Shown: positions 9,023 through 16,901 of the stretch, piece by piece
Numbering within the stretch: the stretch's first letter is position 1
How the letters are laid out: every line of letters begins with the position of its first letter
Translations under genes and position numbers: made by a program
The notes under the pieces: model-generated
What the model was told of the DNA's origin: nothing
Database searches by the model: none
The model's input: only the letters and a program-made list of their open reading frames with translations
Assembly (NCBI RefSeq): GCF_037963835.1
Contig: NZ_CP150145.1
Coordinates: forward strand, 6,820,001 to 6,884,000
DNA: 64,000 nucleotides
Direction of reading: 5' to 3'
From: Paenibacillus sp. FSL H8-0332
Lineage (GTDB): Bacteria; Bacillota; Bacilli; Paenibacillales; Paenibacillaceae

Positions 9023-9732
9023 CCGCCGAACCCGCTCTTGCCGGAGCGCACCGAGCTTTTGCCGGAGCTTTTACTGGAGCCGGATTTGGATTTACTCGAA
9101 CCCAGCCCGCTTGAGGTGCCGCCGATGCCGCCCGATTTGGAAGAGGTATTCCTTCTGGTAATGGAGCCGGTGGATGAGGTCGAGGTCTTTGGCTTGACAA
9201 CCGAGCCGGCCACCGGCTTGTTCTGGAATCGTCCGCTATTGTAGGAGGGCGGCTTATAGGTATTGCGTGTACCTCCATAATAAGTAGGCCTGTCATTGTA
9301 CCAGCCTCTGGAAGAGTAGAACGAACCGCTATTGAAAAGCATGTGGTACAGAAGCACATCATCCCAGCCGAACCCCGAGTTATACCCGCCGTAATTGTTG
9401 ATTACCGTCGTGCCGCCGGAGGTTACTGCGCCTTGCCCTTCCTGAACCTGTTCTTTCTGGTCTTCCGGATAGGGAATACTCCAGTCTACATTCTTGTCGA
9501 AATATTGCTTAACCTCCTCGGTAGACCAGGAGACCAGCTTAGGCTCCTCGCCGCCGGTGCCGCTTGCACCCGCTCCTCCGGGAATGAACAATGCGTTAGC
9601 CAGCAGCGCAATGCCGAGCGAGGTGGATAATACGCGGACCGGTTTGCCGTCCGGCGTGAACAGCCTGCTTATTGCAGGCTCTTTAACATTTTCGTCTTTT
9701 GCCAACTTAGGCCCTCCTTTCCTGGTATTCAT
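9019..9732 (-). CDS. Membrane-anchored protein with Ser/Gly/Lys-rich tail, possible ligase substrate
   Basis: 237 residues. A charged N-terminus is followed by one hydrophobic segment (about 34-53), a short acidic domain, an Asn/Tyr/Gly-rich middle and a repetitive tail rich in Ser, Lys and Gly ending in SGFGG. It overlaps the ATP-grasp gene by 4 bp. In E. coli the comparable ligases YgiC and YjfC are paired with YgiB and YjfM, which also have Gly-rich low-complexity tails, so this may be the functional counterpart rather than a sequence homologue. Low complexity makes homology hard to judge. Confidence 0.7.
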   Translation of the reverse strand: MNTRKGGPKLAKDENVKEPAISRLFTPDGKPVRVLSTSLGIALLANALFIPGGAGASGTGGEEPKLVSWSTEEVKQYFDKNVDWSIPYPEDQKEQVQEGQGAVTSGGTTVINNYGGYNSGFGWDDVLLYHMLFNSGSFYSSRGWYNDRPTYYGGTRNTYKPPSYNSGRFQNKPVAGSVVKPKTSTSSTGSITRRNTSSKSGGIGGTSSGLGSSKSKSGSSKSSGKSSVRSGKSGFGG

Positions 9733-9734
9733 CC

Positions 9735-9953
9735 TTAACCTTCCGTACGCATGGGAACCAGCAGAAGCTCCAGCTTCCCTTCATCCACATTCAGCCGTCC
9801 CTCTACCGTCTCGAATTCGCGGCCGCCAACGACAATATAATTGACATGCTCCAGAGCCGTAACCATATTCATGCTCCAGACGCGCTCTTCAATCATCTGC
9901 AGGTTACCTTCGGGCAGCTTCTCGAACAGGATGACCTTCAACCCGTTATCCAT
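9735..9953 (-). CDS. Small acidic protein, first gene of the ATP-grasp/channel cluster
   Basis: 72 residues starting at an ATG preceded by AAGAGGAGATGGAGTAGGA; a longer reading from a TTG at 10019 has no good ribosome site. Predicted mixed alpha/beta, with a hydrophobic strand NYIVVGG in the middle. I do not recognise the family. The gap to the next gene is 2 bp, so it is cotranslated with the Gly/Ser-tailed protein. An open frame encoding a TM segment runs upstream in the same frame (see findings). Confidence 0.65.
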   Translation of the reverse strand: MDNGLKVILFEKLPEGNLQMIEERVWSMNMVTALEHVNYIVVGGREFETVEGRLNVDEGKLELLLVPMRTEG

Positions 9954-10099
9954 TCCTACTCCATCTCCTCTTGAATACTGGTATGCTTCTGATACGCTGC
10001 TATGACTCTTTCGTTTCAACTCCCGCAGCCTTGAATATGTATACCACAGGATATAAACAATAATGACAACAAGCAGTAATGCAGTGCCATGCTACGGGC

Positions 10100-11236
10100 T
10101 TACAATACCTTCTGTACCCAGCTGTCCATGACCTGGTCAGGGCGGATGCCCAGTTCATTCTCCAGGAGCTCCTTGTATTTATCGTAGTGTGTCCTGAATC
10201 CGATGAAATCTCCCAGGTCGGCATAACTCCTCAGAATCAGCCTGCAGAGCTGGTCGGAATACGGATCTGCCGCCTGCAGGTCCAGCAGCCGCTCCAGCGC
10301 CAGCCGGGGCCGCCCGGAGGACAGCTCATATTCGGCGGAATGGAGCGCCATGCGGATATACCGGACCTGCAGCTCTTTGCGCCGGATCTCTGCCCAGTCG
10401 TAATGATGCTCTTGCAGGTAGTCTCCACGGTATAGCTTCAATATATTTTCACGGCGCAGCCATTCCTCTTCCGACTCCACAGGCGTACCGGCATAGCCCA
10501 GCTCGAACTCCTCGACATCCAGCAGCACCTGCTCCTTGGTCAGCCTGTACCGCTCCTGCGAGAACTCGACAAGCACCTCCATATCCCAAGCCTTCAGCAG
10601 CTTGCGGATATGGTATACCGTCGTATGCAGATTCGCTACGGCTTTCTCCGGCTTGAAATCCGGCCAGACAAGATCCACAATGGTGTCCTTGAGTACCCAC
10701 TGGCCGCGGTTATGCAGCAGCAGGGCGAATACCTCCTGCGCCTTGCTGGTTCTCCACTGCATCTTGCGCCCCGGCTCCGTGCTGTCTATGAATTCCAGCC
10801 GGTGAAAGCAAAGGATCGACAGCTCCTTAACGGGTGCCGCAGACGCCGAAGGCGGCGGTATCTGCGCTTCAGAGCTCTCCTTGCCGACCTCCAGCCGCTC
10901 CAGTGTTTTGCTTAAGCGCTGGGAGGTCACCGGCTTCAGCAGATAATCCGCAGCATTGAGTTCAAAGGCTTCGATGGCATATTCGCTGTATGCGGTAATA
11001 TAGACAATCCGGGTGCTCCGGTCCAACCCGGCGATGTATTCACCGGCTTCCAGCCCGTTCATCTCCGGCATGCCAATATCCAGGAATACGATATCCGCCT
11101 TCTCCTGTTCCAGATGCGCAAGTCCCAGGCGTGCCGAGGTGTATTTCCCCGTAATCGTAAGACGCCCATCCTTGAGGAGCAGACGCTCCAGGTGCTGCAG
11201 TGCCGGCTTCTCGTCGTCAATCAGTATCGCCTTCAT
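10100..11236 (-). CDS. Response regulator: REC + winged helix + BTAD (SARP type)
   Basis: 378 residues. An N-terminal receiver has the acidic pair near 7-8, phospho-acceptor Asp53 in FLDIGMP and Lys101 in LLKP. A linker (about 115-140) leads to an OmpR-like winged helix (about 155-235, with VANLHTTVYHIRKLL) and a C-terminal helical bacterial transcriptional activation domain with TPR-like repeats. It would activate transcription after phosphorylation. It follows the hybrid kinase by 39 bp on the same strand and is its likely partner. Target genes are not evident; the nearby ATP-grasp/channel cluster is only a guess. Confidence 0.9.
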   Translation of the reverse strand: MKAILIDDEKPALQHLERLLLKDGRLTITGKYTSARLGLAHLEQEKADIVFLDIGMPEMNGLEAGEYIAGLDRSTRIVYITAYSEYAIEAFELNAADYLLKPVTSQRLSKTLERLEVGKESSEAQIPPPSASAAPVKELSILCFHRLEFIDSTEPGRKMQWRTSKAQEVFALLLHNRGQWVLKDTIVDLVWPDFKPEKAVANLHTTVYHIRKLLKAWDMEVLVEFSQERYRLTKEQVLLDVEEFELGYAGTPVESEEEWLRRENILKLYRGDYLQEHHYDWAEIRRKELQVRYIRMALHSAEYELSSGRPRLALERLLDLQAADPYSDQLCRLILRSYADLGDFIGFRTHYDKYKELLENELGIRPDQVMDSWVQKVL

Positions 11237-11275
11237 CTGTCAGACTCACCTCCTCTTCGTCATTCTCAGGTGTCT

Positions 11276-14200
11276 TTAGGTGGGGATGGTGTACGATATG
11301 GCAGTCCCCCTTCCCGGTACACTGTCGATATTCAGACCTGCCCCGTACATCTTGAGCAGACGGCGCTGAATATTGCGCAGTCCGATGCCCCCCTCTGTCC
11401 GCTCTTCCGAGAGGACCTCCGCAATCTTCTCCGGAGTCATGCCTACACCGTCATCCGTAACCGCTACCTTGAGGCAGCCGGGCAGCAGCTCGACTCTAAG
11501 CCGTACCGTCCCTCCGGCCTCCTTCTGCATCAGTCCATGATTAACGGCATTCTCAACAATCGGCTGAATGCTCAGCGGCGGAACCATAGCCATCACATCC
11601 TCCGGCACATCGAACTCGATATTCAGCCGTTCATCGAACCGCGCCTGCTCCAGTGCCAGATAGGATCTGACCAGTCCCAGCTCCTTCTCCATGGAGACCG
11701 TCTGGCCCCGGTTCTGGAAGTCGAAGCTGCTCCGCAGATACTGGCTGAGGTCCAGCAGCAGCTCTGTGGCCTTGTCCGGGTCCACCGGACAGACCGAGAT
11801 AATGGCATTTAGCGCATTATATAAGAAATGCGGCTTGATCTGTGCCTGGAGGAAGGCAATCTCCGACTGGACGGATACGCGGATCGACTTGCGCATATCC
11901 AGCAGGGTCTGCATCCGCGCCTTGAATTCGCGCACCTCCACCGGCTTGCTCAGATAATCATTCGCCCCGGCCTCGAAGGCTGCAAGGATATCATCGGGGC
12001 GGCTGCTCGCCATAAGCACCAGAATCGGCAGCTCGGACAAGGTGAATCGTTCACGGATGGCCTTGCAGAGCAGAAGACCCGGCATTTCCGGCATCACCCA
12101 GTCGGCAATCACCAGATCAAGCTCAGGATGCTGCTGGATGATCTGGATCGCTTCAGCTCCGCTGCTGGCCGTAATTACCGAATGGTTCTCCAGCTGAAGT
12201 ACGCCTACCAGCACGCGCAGGTTAACAGGATCATTATCCACTACCAGAATGGAGCAGCAGTCTTCAGAAGGCAGCTGCACAGGTTCTTCTCCGGGAAGCG
12301 GGTACGAAGGCGCCGTCTCCCAGCCGTGAAGCTCTCCGAATTCCTCCTCCAGCAGCGCATTACTCCTCTTCAGGATCGGCTGGGTGAAGCAGAAGATGGA
12401 GCCGTGCCCCAGTTCGGAATGCACCTCAATCTCCCCGCCCGTCAGTTCTACCAGCCTCTGGGTAATGCTGAGGCCAAGCCCGTTCTCACGGTAGACCTTA
12501 CTGGCGGCAGGACCGCTTGGATCATTGGCATCGAAGATCGTGCGCAGACGTTCAGGCGCAATCCCCTGGCCGGTATCCGTTATGATAATGGCAACATACT
12601 CTTCTTTAACCTCAGCAGACAGCGTTATCACGCCTCTGGGCGTATAATTCACTGCATTGGCGAGTAAATTATGCAGAATCTGGGCGAAACGCTGCTCATC
12701 TGTCTCCAGCAGCGGAAGCTGCCCCGGCAGACTCAGCCGGAATTCCAGCTGGCTGTTGCCGTAGACCTGACGGGTGACCTCCATAATGGAGGAAGCGGAC
12801 ATGCGGAGATCGACGGCCTGCCGGCGCAGGAAGAGCGAGCCGTGATTCAGCTTCGCGAAGTCCGACATATCATGGATAAGAGCCGTAAGCCGCTTGCCGG
12901 TAGAGACAATCGTGAGCAGTTGATCCTGCTGGGCAGCGCTGATGGAGCCGGCCGTACCCTGCGCCAGCACCTTGGCCATGTTGACAATCCCCTGCAGCGG
13001 CCTCCGCAGCTCCTGCGAGGTATCGGAGATGAAGTCATCCTTCAAGCCGTCAAGCGACAGCAGACGGCGGGAGAGCTGTTCCACCTCTTGGAAGGAGGCT
13101 GCGTATTGCCGGGTCATTAAGATCGCCTGCACGAACCCGAACAGGAGAATCTCGTAGGAGATGATGAAATAGCTGAAGGTCATGCCCATGAAGCTGACCA
13201 GATAATAGATGATTACCACACTCAAGCTCTCGATGCTGACCATCATCAGGAACATATTCTTCGGATTTCGCCGGGTACCCTGGACCATGGAGTAGAGTAC
13301 GAAGCCCAGGCTTACCGGGCCCCAGGTCAGCAGCAGAACCTCCAGATAGCTGAACAGATAGGCCGGGACGAATACAGCAATCAGCAGCAGGAATGCCGTA
13401 ACCAGCCTGGAGGCCTTAATCATCCCAATGGACATCGGGTAGTTCACTGAATTGGCGACATAGTGCAGCAGATAATAATAGACCAGTGTAGAGGACGCAA
13501 GCTGCAGCTTGAGTATAATCTCGTAAGGGAATCCGGGCAGCGCTGCCAGGATGAGCTTTTCGCCATGCGTAAAAATGTAGACAAAGGCCGCTATGCAGAA
13601 CAAGCCCAGATACAATGTGACCCCCCGGCTCTCCCTTACCTTGGAGAACATTAGCAGGAAGAGGGATAACACGAAGAACCCGATCAGTGCAGCCCCGTCT
13701 ACAAACAGGGCAAATTCCCTGTGCTTCAAAATAGCGGCCTGATTACCGATCACAATCGGCTGAACGATCCCGCCTGAGGAGTAGCTGTAGTTCGCCACCT
13801 GCACAATAATCTCCATGGTATCCCCGGTTACCGGGGCGAATCCCATAAAAGGCATGTTATTCTGTCTGCCCTCAGAGGCCGAGGCTGCCGGGGTTCCGCT
13901 GCTTCCAATCTCCTGCCCGTTCAAATAAACCTTGCCTGCACTGCGGATGTTGCTGGTACGCAGACCATAGACTACCGCTTCCCCTGGGGTAATCTTCGCC
14001 TGGAGGCGGTATGTAGCATAGCCTTTGGCTCTACGCTCCCCCTGTTCGGAGATATCGTCGTTCCATTTCCCCGGAACCTGAATCATCGTAGAGGCGGCGG
14101 GGACCTCCTTACCTGCGTTCAACGGATGGAAATCCGCGGGCGACAGCAGTACATCACGGTACAGCTCCCACTCTCCATCCAGCTTCATAATGCCGTCGTG

Positions 14201-14347
14201 GCGTGAGTCCCAGGAGCGAAGGTCAATCACACCCTGCACCGCCTGCGGCCTGTCTCCCTTGATCTGATGTGTCTGGAGGACCGAGAGCAGCGGAACGATC
14301 AACACCAGCACCAGACTGCCGAGAATGCTCAGCCAATACTTTCTCAT
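11276..14347 (-). CDS. Double-kinase hybrid sensor: 7TMR-DISM, HisKA (Q for H)-HATPase, REC, LytS-type kinase
   Basis: 1023 residues. Order: TM helix (about 5-25); extracellular 7TMR-DISM-like sensor (about 40-200); seven TM helices (about 210-400); HisKA-HATPase (about 430-660) with N-box LLANAVNY and GLGLSI; receiver with Asp749 (IADWVMPEM); then a second, LytS-type kinase with His840 in IKPHFLYN and ATPase motifs VENAVNHG and DDGVGM. The phospho-acceptor position of the first kinase is Gln445 (TSQELRRPL), codon CAG, where relatives have His. That half can bind ATP by its motifs but should not autophosphorylate on His. It is cotranscribed with the SARP-type regulator. Confidence 0.9.
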   Translation of the reverse strand: MRKYWLSILGSLVLVLIVPLLSVLQTHQIKGDRPQAVQGVIDLRSWDSRHDGIMKLDGEWELYRDVLLSPADFHPLNAGKEVPAASTMIQVPGKWNDDISEQGERRAKGYATYRLQAKITPGEAVVYGLRTSNIRSAGKVYLNGQEIGSSGTPAASASEGRQNNMPFMGFAPVTGDTMEIIVQVANYSYSSGGIVQPIVIGNQAAILKHREFALFVDGAALIGFFVLSLFLLMFSKVRESRGVTLYLGLFCIAAFVYIFTHGEKLILAALPGFPYEIILKLQLASSTLVYYYLLHYVANSVNYPMSIGMIKASRLVTAFLLLIAVFVPAYLFSYLEVLLLTWGPVSLGFVLYSMVQGTRRNPKNMFLMMVSIESLSVVIIYYLVSFMGMTFSYFIISYEILLFGFVQAILMTRQYAASFQEVEQLSRRLLSLDGLKDDFISDTSQELRRPLQGIVNMAKVLAQGTAGSISAAQQDQLLTIVSTGKRLTALIHDMSDFAKLNHGSLFLRRQAVDLRMSASSIMEVTRQVYGNSQLEFRLSLPGQLPLLETDEQRFAQILHNLLANAVNYTPRGVITLSAEVKEEYVAIIITDTGQGIAPERLRTIFDANDPSGPAASKVYRENGLGLSITQRLVELTGGEIEVHSELGHGSIFCFTQPILKRSNALLEEEFGELHGWETAPSYPLPGEEPVQLPSEDCCSILVVDNDPVNLRVLVGVLQLENHSVITASSGAEAIQIIQQHPELDLVIADWVMPEMPGLLLCKAIRERFTLSELPILVLMASSRPDDILAAFEAGANDYLSKPVEVREFKARMQTLLDMRKSIRVSVQSEIAFLQAQIKPHFLYNALNAIISVCPVDPDKATELLLDLSQYLRSSFDFQNRGQTVSMEKELGLVRSYLALEQARFDERLNIEFDVPEDVMAMVPPLSIQPIVENAVNHGLMQKEAGGTVRLRVELLPGCLKVAVTDDGVGMTPEKIAEVLSEERTEGGIGLRNIQRRLLKMYGAGLNIDSVPGRGTAISYTIPT

Positions 14348-14412
14348 GTCCTCTGCCAGTCCCTTCTAGTTGTCATTGTATAAATTATACAACAGGCTCC
14401 GTTCATCTGAAG

Positions 14413-14451
14413 CAAAAAAAAAGCCGAGTTCCATTTATTTCGGAATCGGCT
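14413..14451 (-). terminator. Terminator of xpt-pbuX
   Basis: The arms AGCCGAGTTCC and GGAATCGGCT form a 10-bp stem with one mismatch. On the minus strand it is followed by nine T residues, 35 bp after the permease stop. Confidence 0.85.
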
Positions 14452-14485
14452 GTTCATCTTATTAGAGTTGCGTGTGTGGAATATT

Positions 14486-15784
14486 TTACTTGGTTTCCGG
14501 AGCGGCGGCTGCAGGAACCGCACTCTCCTGAGTCTTCGACAAGAAGATATTCAGGATGATCGCTGTCAGCGACCCGGATACGATTCCGTTCTGCAGCAGC
14601 ATTCTGGCGAATTCCGGCAGCTGGTCGAACATGGACGGAAGCACGGCAGAGCCAAGGCCCACCGCGATGCTGCAGGCGGCAATCAGCAGATTGCCGTCCT
14701 TGCGCAGATCCACATCGGACAGAATCGACATACCGGAAGCGGCAACCGAGCCGAACATGACGATCATCGCCCCGCCCAGCACCGCATTCGGCACCACTGT
14801 AGTCAGTGCCGCCAGCTTCGGCAGCAGCCCCAGCACGACCATAATTCCGCCCGCTGCAAAAATAACATTCCGCGTCTTCACCCGCGTCAGCGACAGCAAG
14901 CCGACATTCTGGGAGAATGCGGTGTACGGGAAGGCGTTGAACAGGCCGCCCAGCATGATGGCCAGCCCCTCGGAGCGCAGGCCGTTCACGATCTGCTTCT
15001 GCTCCACCTGCTGGTCTGTCGCCTTACCAACGGCAAAGTAGACTCCCGTTGATTCGACCATAGACACGATATTCACGATAATCATTGTGAAGATCGCGGT
15101 GACGCTGAACTGCGGCCAGCCGAAGTAGAACGGCTGTGCGACACTGACCCAGGAGGCTGTGGTCACGGTAGAGAAATGCACAATGCCCATGGCATAGCCG
15201 ATCACAGTGCCTACTACCAGACCTACCAGCACGGATACTGAGCGCAGGAACCCTGTAGTCAGCCGGTTCACGGCCAGAATAACGAGCAGGGTGATCAGAG
15301 CCAGCAGCAGATTGCGGGGCTGCCCGAAGTCGGCGCTTCCCTGGCCGCCGGCTACATTATTCATCGCGACGGGAATCAGCGACAGCCCGATAATTGTGAC
15401 TACCGAGCCGGTGACCACGGTCGGGAAGAACTTCAGCAGCTTCCCGTACACCGGGGCTGCCAGCACCACGAACAACCCGGAGATAATGATTGCGCCGTAA
15501 GCCGTCGCCAGATTGGAGCCTGAAGCGATGGCGATAATCGGGCTAACCGCCGTGAAGGTACAGCCGAGAACTACCGGCAGCCCGCTTCCGAAATATTTGC
15601 TGCCCATAATCTGCAACAGGGTCGCCAGTCCACAGGTGAACAGATCCGCTGCAATCAGATACGCCATCTGCGTACCGTTCAAATTGAGCGCTCCCCCGAC
15701 AACCAGCGGTACAATGACCGCTCCGGCGTACATCGCCAGTACATGCTGAAGCCCTAGGGCAAATACCTTCTGTTTGCTTAACAT
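14486..15784 (-). CDS. pbuX: Xanthine permease (NCS2 family)
   Basis: About 432 residues with 12-14 TM segments and NCS2 landmarks: QHVLAMYAGAVIVPL near the N-terminus, the SMVESTGVYFAVG segment, and NAFPYTAFSQNVG in the loop before the last helices. It imports xanthine with proton symport. An upstream in-frame ATG at 15793 exists, but the second ATG (MLSKQ) is the usual start. The gene overlaps the end of xpt by 7 bp and shares its riboswitch-controlled transcript. The C-terminus is Ala/Pro-rich. Confidence 0.93.
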   Translation of the reverse strand: MLSKQKVFALGLQHVLAMYAGAVIVPLVVGGALNLNGTQMAYLIAADLFTCGLATLLQIMGSKYFGSGLPVVLGCTFTAVSPIIAIASGSNLATAYGAIIISGLFVVLAAPVYGKLLKFFPTVVTGSVVTIIGLSLIPVAMNNVAGGQGSADFGQPRNLLLALITLLVILAVNRLTTGFLRSVSVLVGLVVGTVIGYAMGIVHFSTVTTASWVSVAQPFYFGWPQFSVTAIFTMIIVNIVSMVESTGVYFAVGKATDQQVEQKQIVNGLRSEGLAIMLGGLFNAFPYTAFSQNVGLLSLTRVKTRNVIFAAGGIMVVLGLLPKLAALTTVVPNAVLGGAMIVMFGSVAASGMSILSDVDLRKDGNLLIAACSIAVGLGSAVLPSMFDQLPEFARMLLQNGIVSGSLTAIILNIFLSKTQESAVPAAAAPETK

Positions 15785-16383
15785 CCTGCACACTCCTTGA
15801 GTAATCCTTCATTATCTATGAAATGAATCTCACCCGGCGACATCGAAGCAATCCGCGCCAGGGAATACACCGGAATTCCGCGCTGCTCCAGCAGACCGCG
15901 TCCCTCCTGGAAGCTCTTCTCGATGACGCAGCCGACCCCGGCCAGCTGCGCCCCGGACTCTGCTACGATATCGCATAGCCCTACAAGTGCCGCACCGGTA
16001 GCCAGGAAATCATCGACAATCAATACGGTATCGTCCGGCCCGAGATATTTCTGCGAGATGCTGATCTGGTAGTCCTCCTGACGGGTGAAGGAGTGTACCG
16101 GTGCCGAATACACCGCTTCGGACAGGGTGATTGCCTTCTTCTTCTTGGCGTAGATGAACGGCACACCCAGCGCAATCCCCGCCGCCATGGCGAACTGAAT
16201 ACCACTGGCCTCTACAGTCAGCACCTTGGTGATCTGCCGGTCCCCGAAGACCGCTGCGAATTCCTTCCCGATCGCAAGCGCAAGCGCCGTGTCTACCTGA
16301 TGGTTCAGAAATGAGTCCACTTTCAGTACAGTCTCCGATAGAATCAAGCCTTCTTGTCTAATGCGTTCTTCCAATACTTTCAT
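15778..16383 (-). CDS. xpt: Xanthine phosphoribosyltransferase
   Basis: 201 residues, close to the usual length. It converts xanthine and PRPP to XMP in purine salvage. The PRPP-binding motif VLIVDDFLATGAA lies near 126-138, and the N-terminal EERIRQEGLILSETVLKVDSF resembles B. subtilis Xpt. ATG start with AGGAGG nine to ten bases upstream. Regulated by the purine riboswitch and intrinsic terminator in its leader. Confidence 0.95.
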   Translation of the reverse strand: MKVLEERIRQEGLILSETVLKVDSFLNHQVDTALALAIGKEFAAVFGDRQITKVLTVEASGIQFAMAAGIALGVPFIYAKKKKAITLSEAVYSAPVHSFTRQEDYQISISQKYLGPDDTVLIVDDFLATGAALVGLCDIVAESGAQLAGVGCVIEKSFQEGRGLLEQRGIPVYSLARIASMSPGEIHFIDNEGLLKECAGC

Positions 16384-16420
16384 TACAGCGGATCTTCCTC
16401 CTTAGAAATAAAAAACGGAT

Positions 16421-16473
16421 AAAATAAAAAAGGACAGATTCCCTGAGTGTTTCTCTCAAGTGAATCTGTCCTT
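16421..16473 (-). terminator. Expression-platform terminator of the xpt riboswitch
   Basis: A perfect 12-bp stem (AAGGACAGATTC / GAATCTGTCCTT) followed on the minus strand by a T-rich run, between the aptamer and the xpt start. It is expected to form when purine binds the aptamer. Confidence 0.88.
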
Positions 16474-16580
16474 CTGGGTTTTTGTCCCTTGGTGGTGTAA
16501 CACATATACGTGTCCGCATCGCTTGGACCAGCCCTTCCCGTGCCGCAGCACAAGAAACGGAACCCTAGATGCGCTATTTC

Positions 16581-16652
16581 ACTCATAGTCGGATAATTAC
16601 TGTGGTTATCCGGTAGAAACTTATGGGCCATATTCCCAAGATTATATGAGTT
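16581..16652 (-). ncRNA. Purine (guanine-type) riboswitch aptamer
   Basis: Read on the minus strand it contains the conserved core: TATAATC, ATATGG, GTTTCTACCGG, and GACTATGAGT. P1 is formed by ACTCATA and TATGAGT. The base that pairs with the ligand (C in GACTAT, position 74 in xpt numbering) is C, which specifies guanine/hypoxanthine; adenine switches have T there. It lies between the promoter at 16684-16712 and the terminator at 16421-16473. Confidence 0.95.
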
Positions 16653-16683
16653 ATGATGATGTCTGTTTTGAAAACCTTCGTAT

Positions 16684-16712
16684 ATCTTACACGCTCTAAT
16701 CGCTGCTTACAA
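16684..16712 (-). promoter_or_regulatory. Promoter of the xpt riboswitch transcript
   Basis: TTGTAA, 17-bp spacer, TAAGAT on the minus strand, about 30 bp before the aptamer. Good sigma-A match and correct position. Confidence 0.7.
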
Positions 16713-16901
16713 GCAAAATTTTAAGTATATTGCGGTGATTTCAAAGTTTTCATGAAACTAGACGCAGAAGTGGTTACAACTCCAAAAAACCTTGTAAATA
16801 TCAGCTGTCCGGTGTTTTCTACAGGTCATCTATATCACTGAAGCCCTATAAAAGATATAATTATATAGATTAGTACCCTAACTGAACAAAGGCGGCGGAC
16901 A

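Noticed and set aside
10000..10224. 74-codon minus-strand open frame over the response-regulator end
   Set aside because: Shadow frame; the response regulator occupies most of it in another frame with clear BTAD homology.
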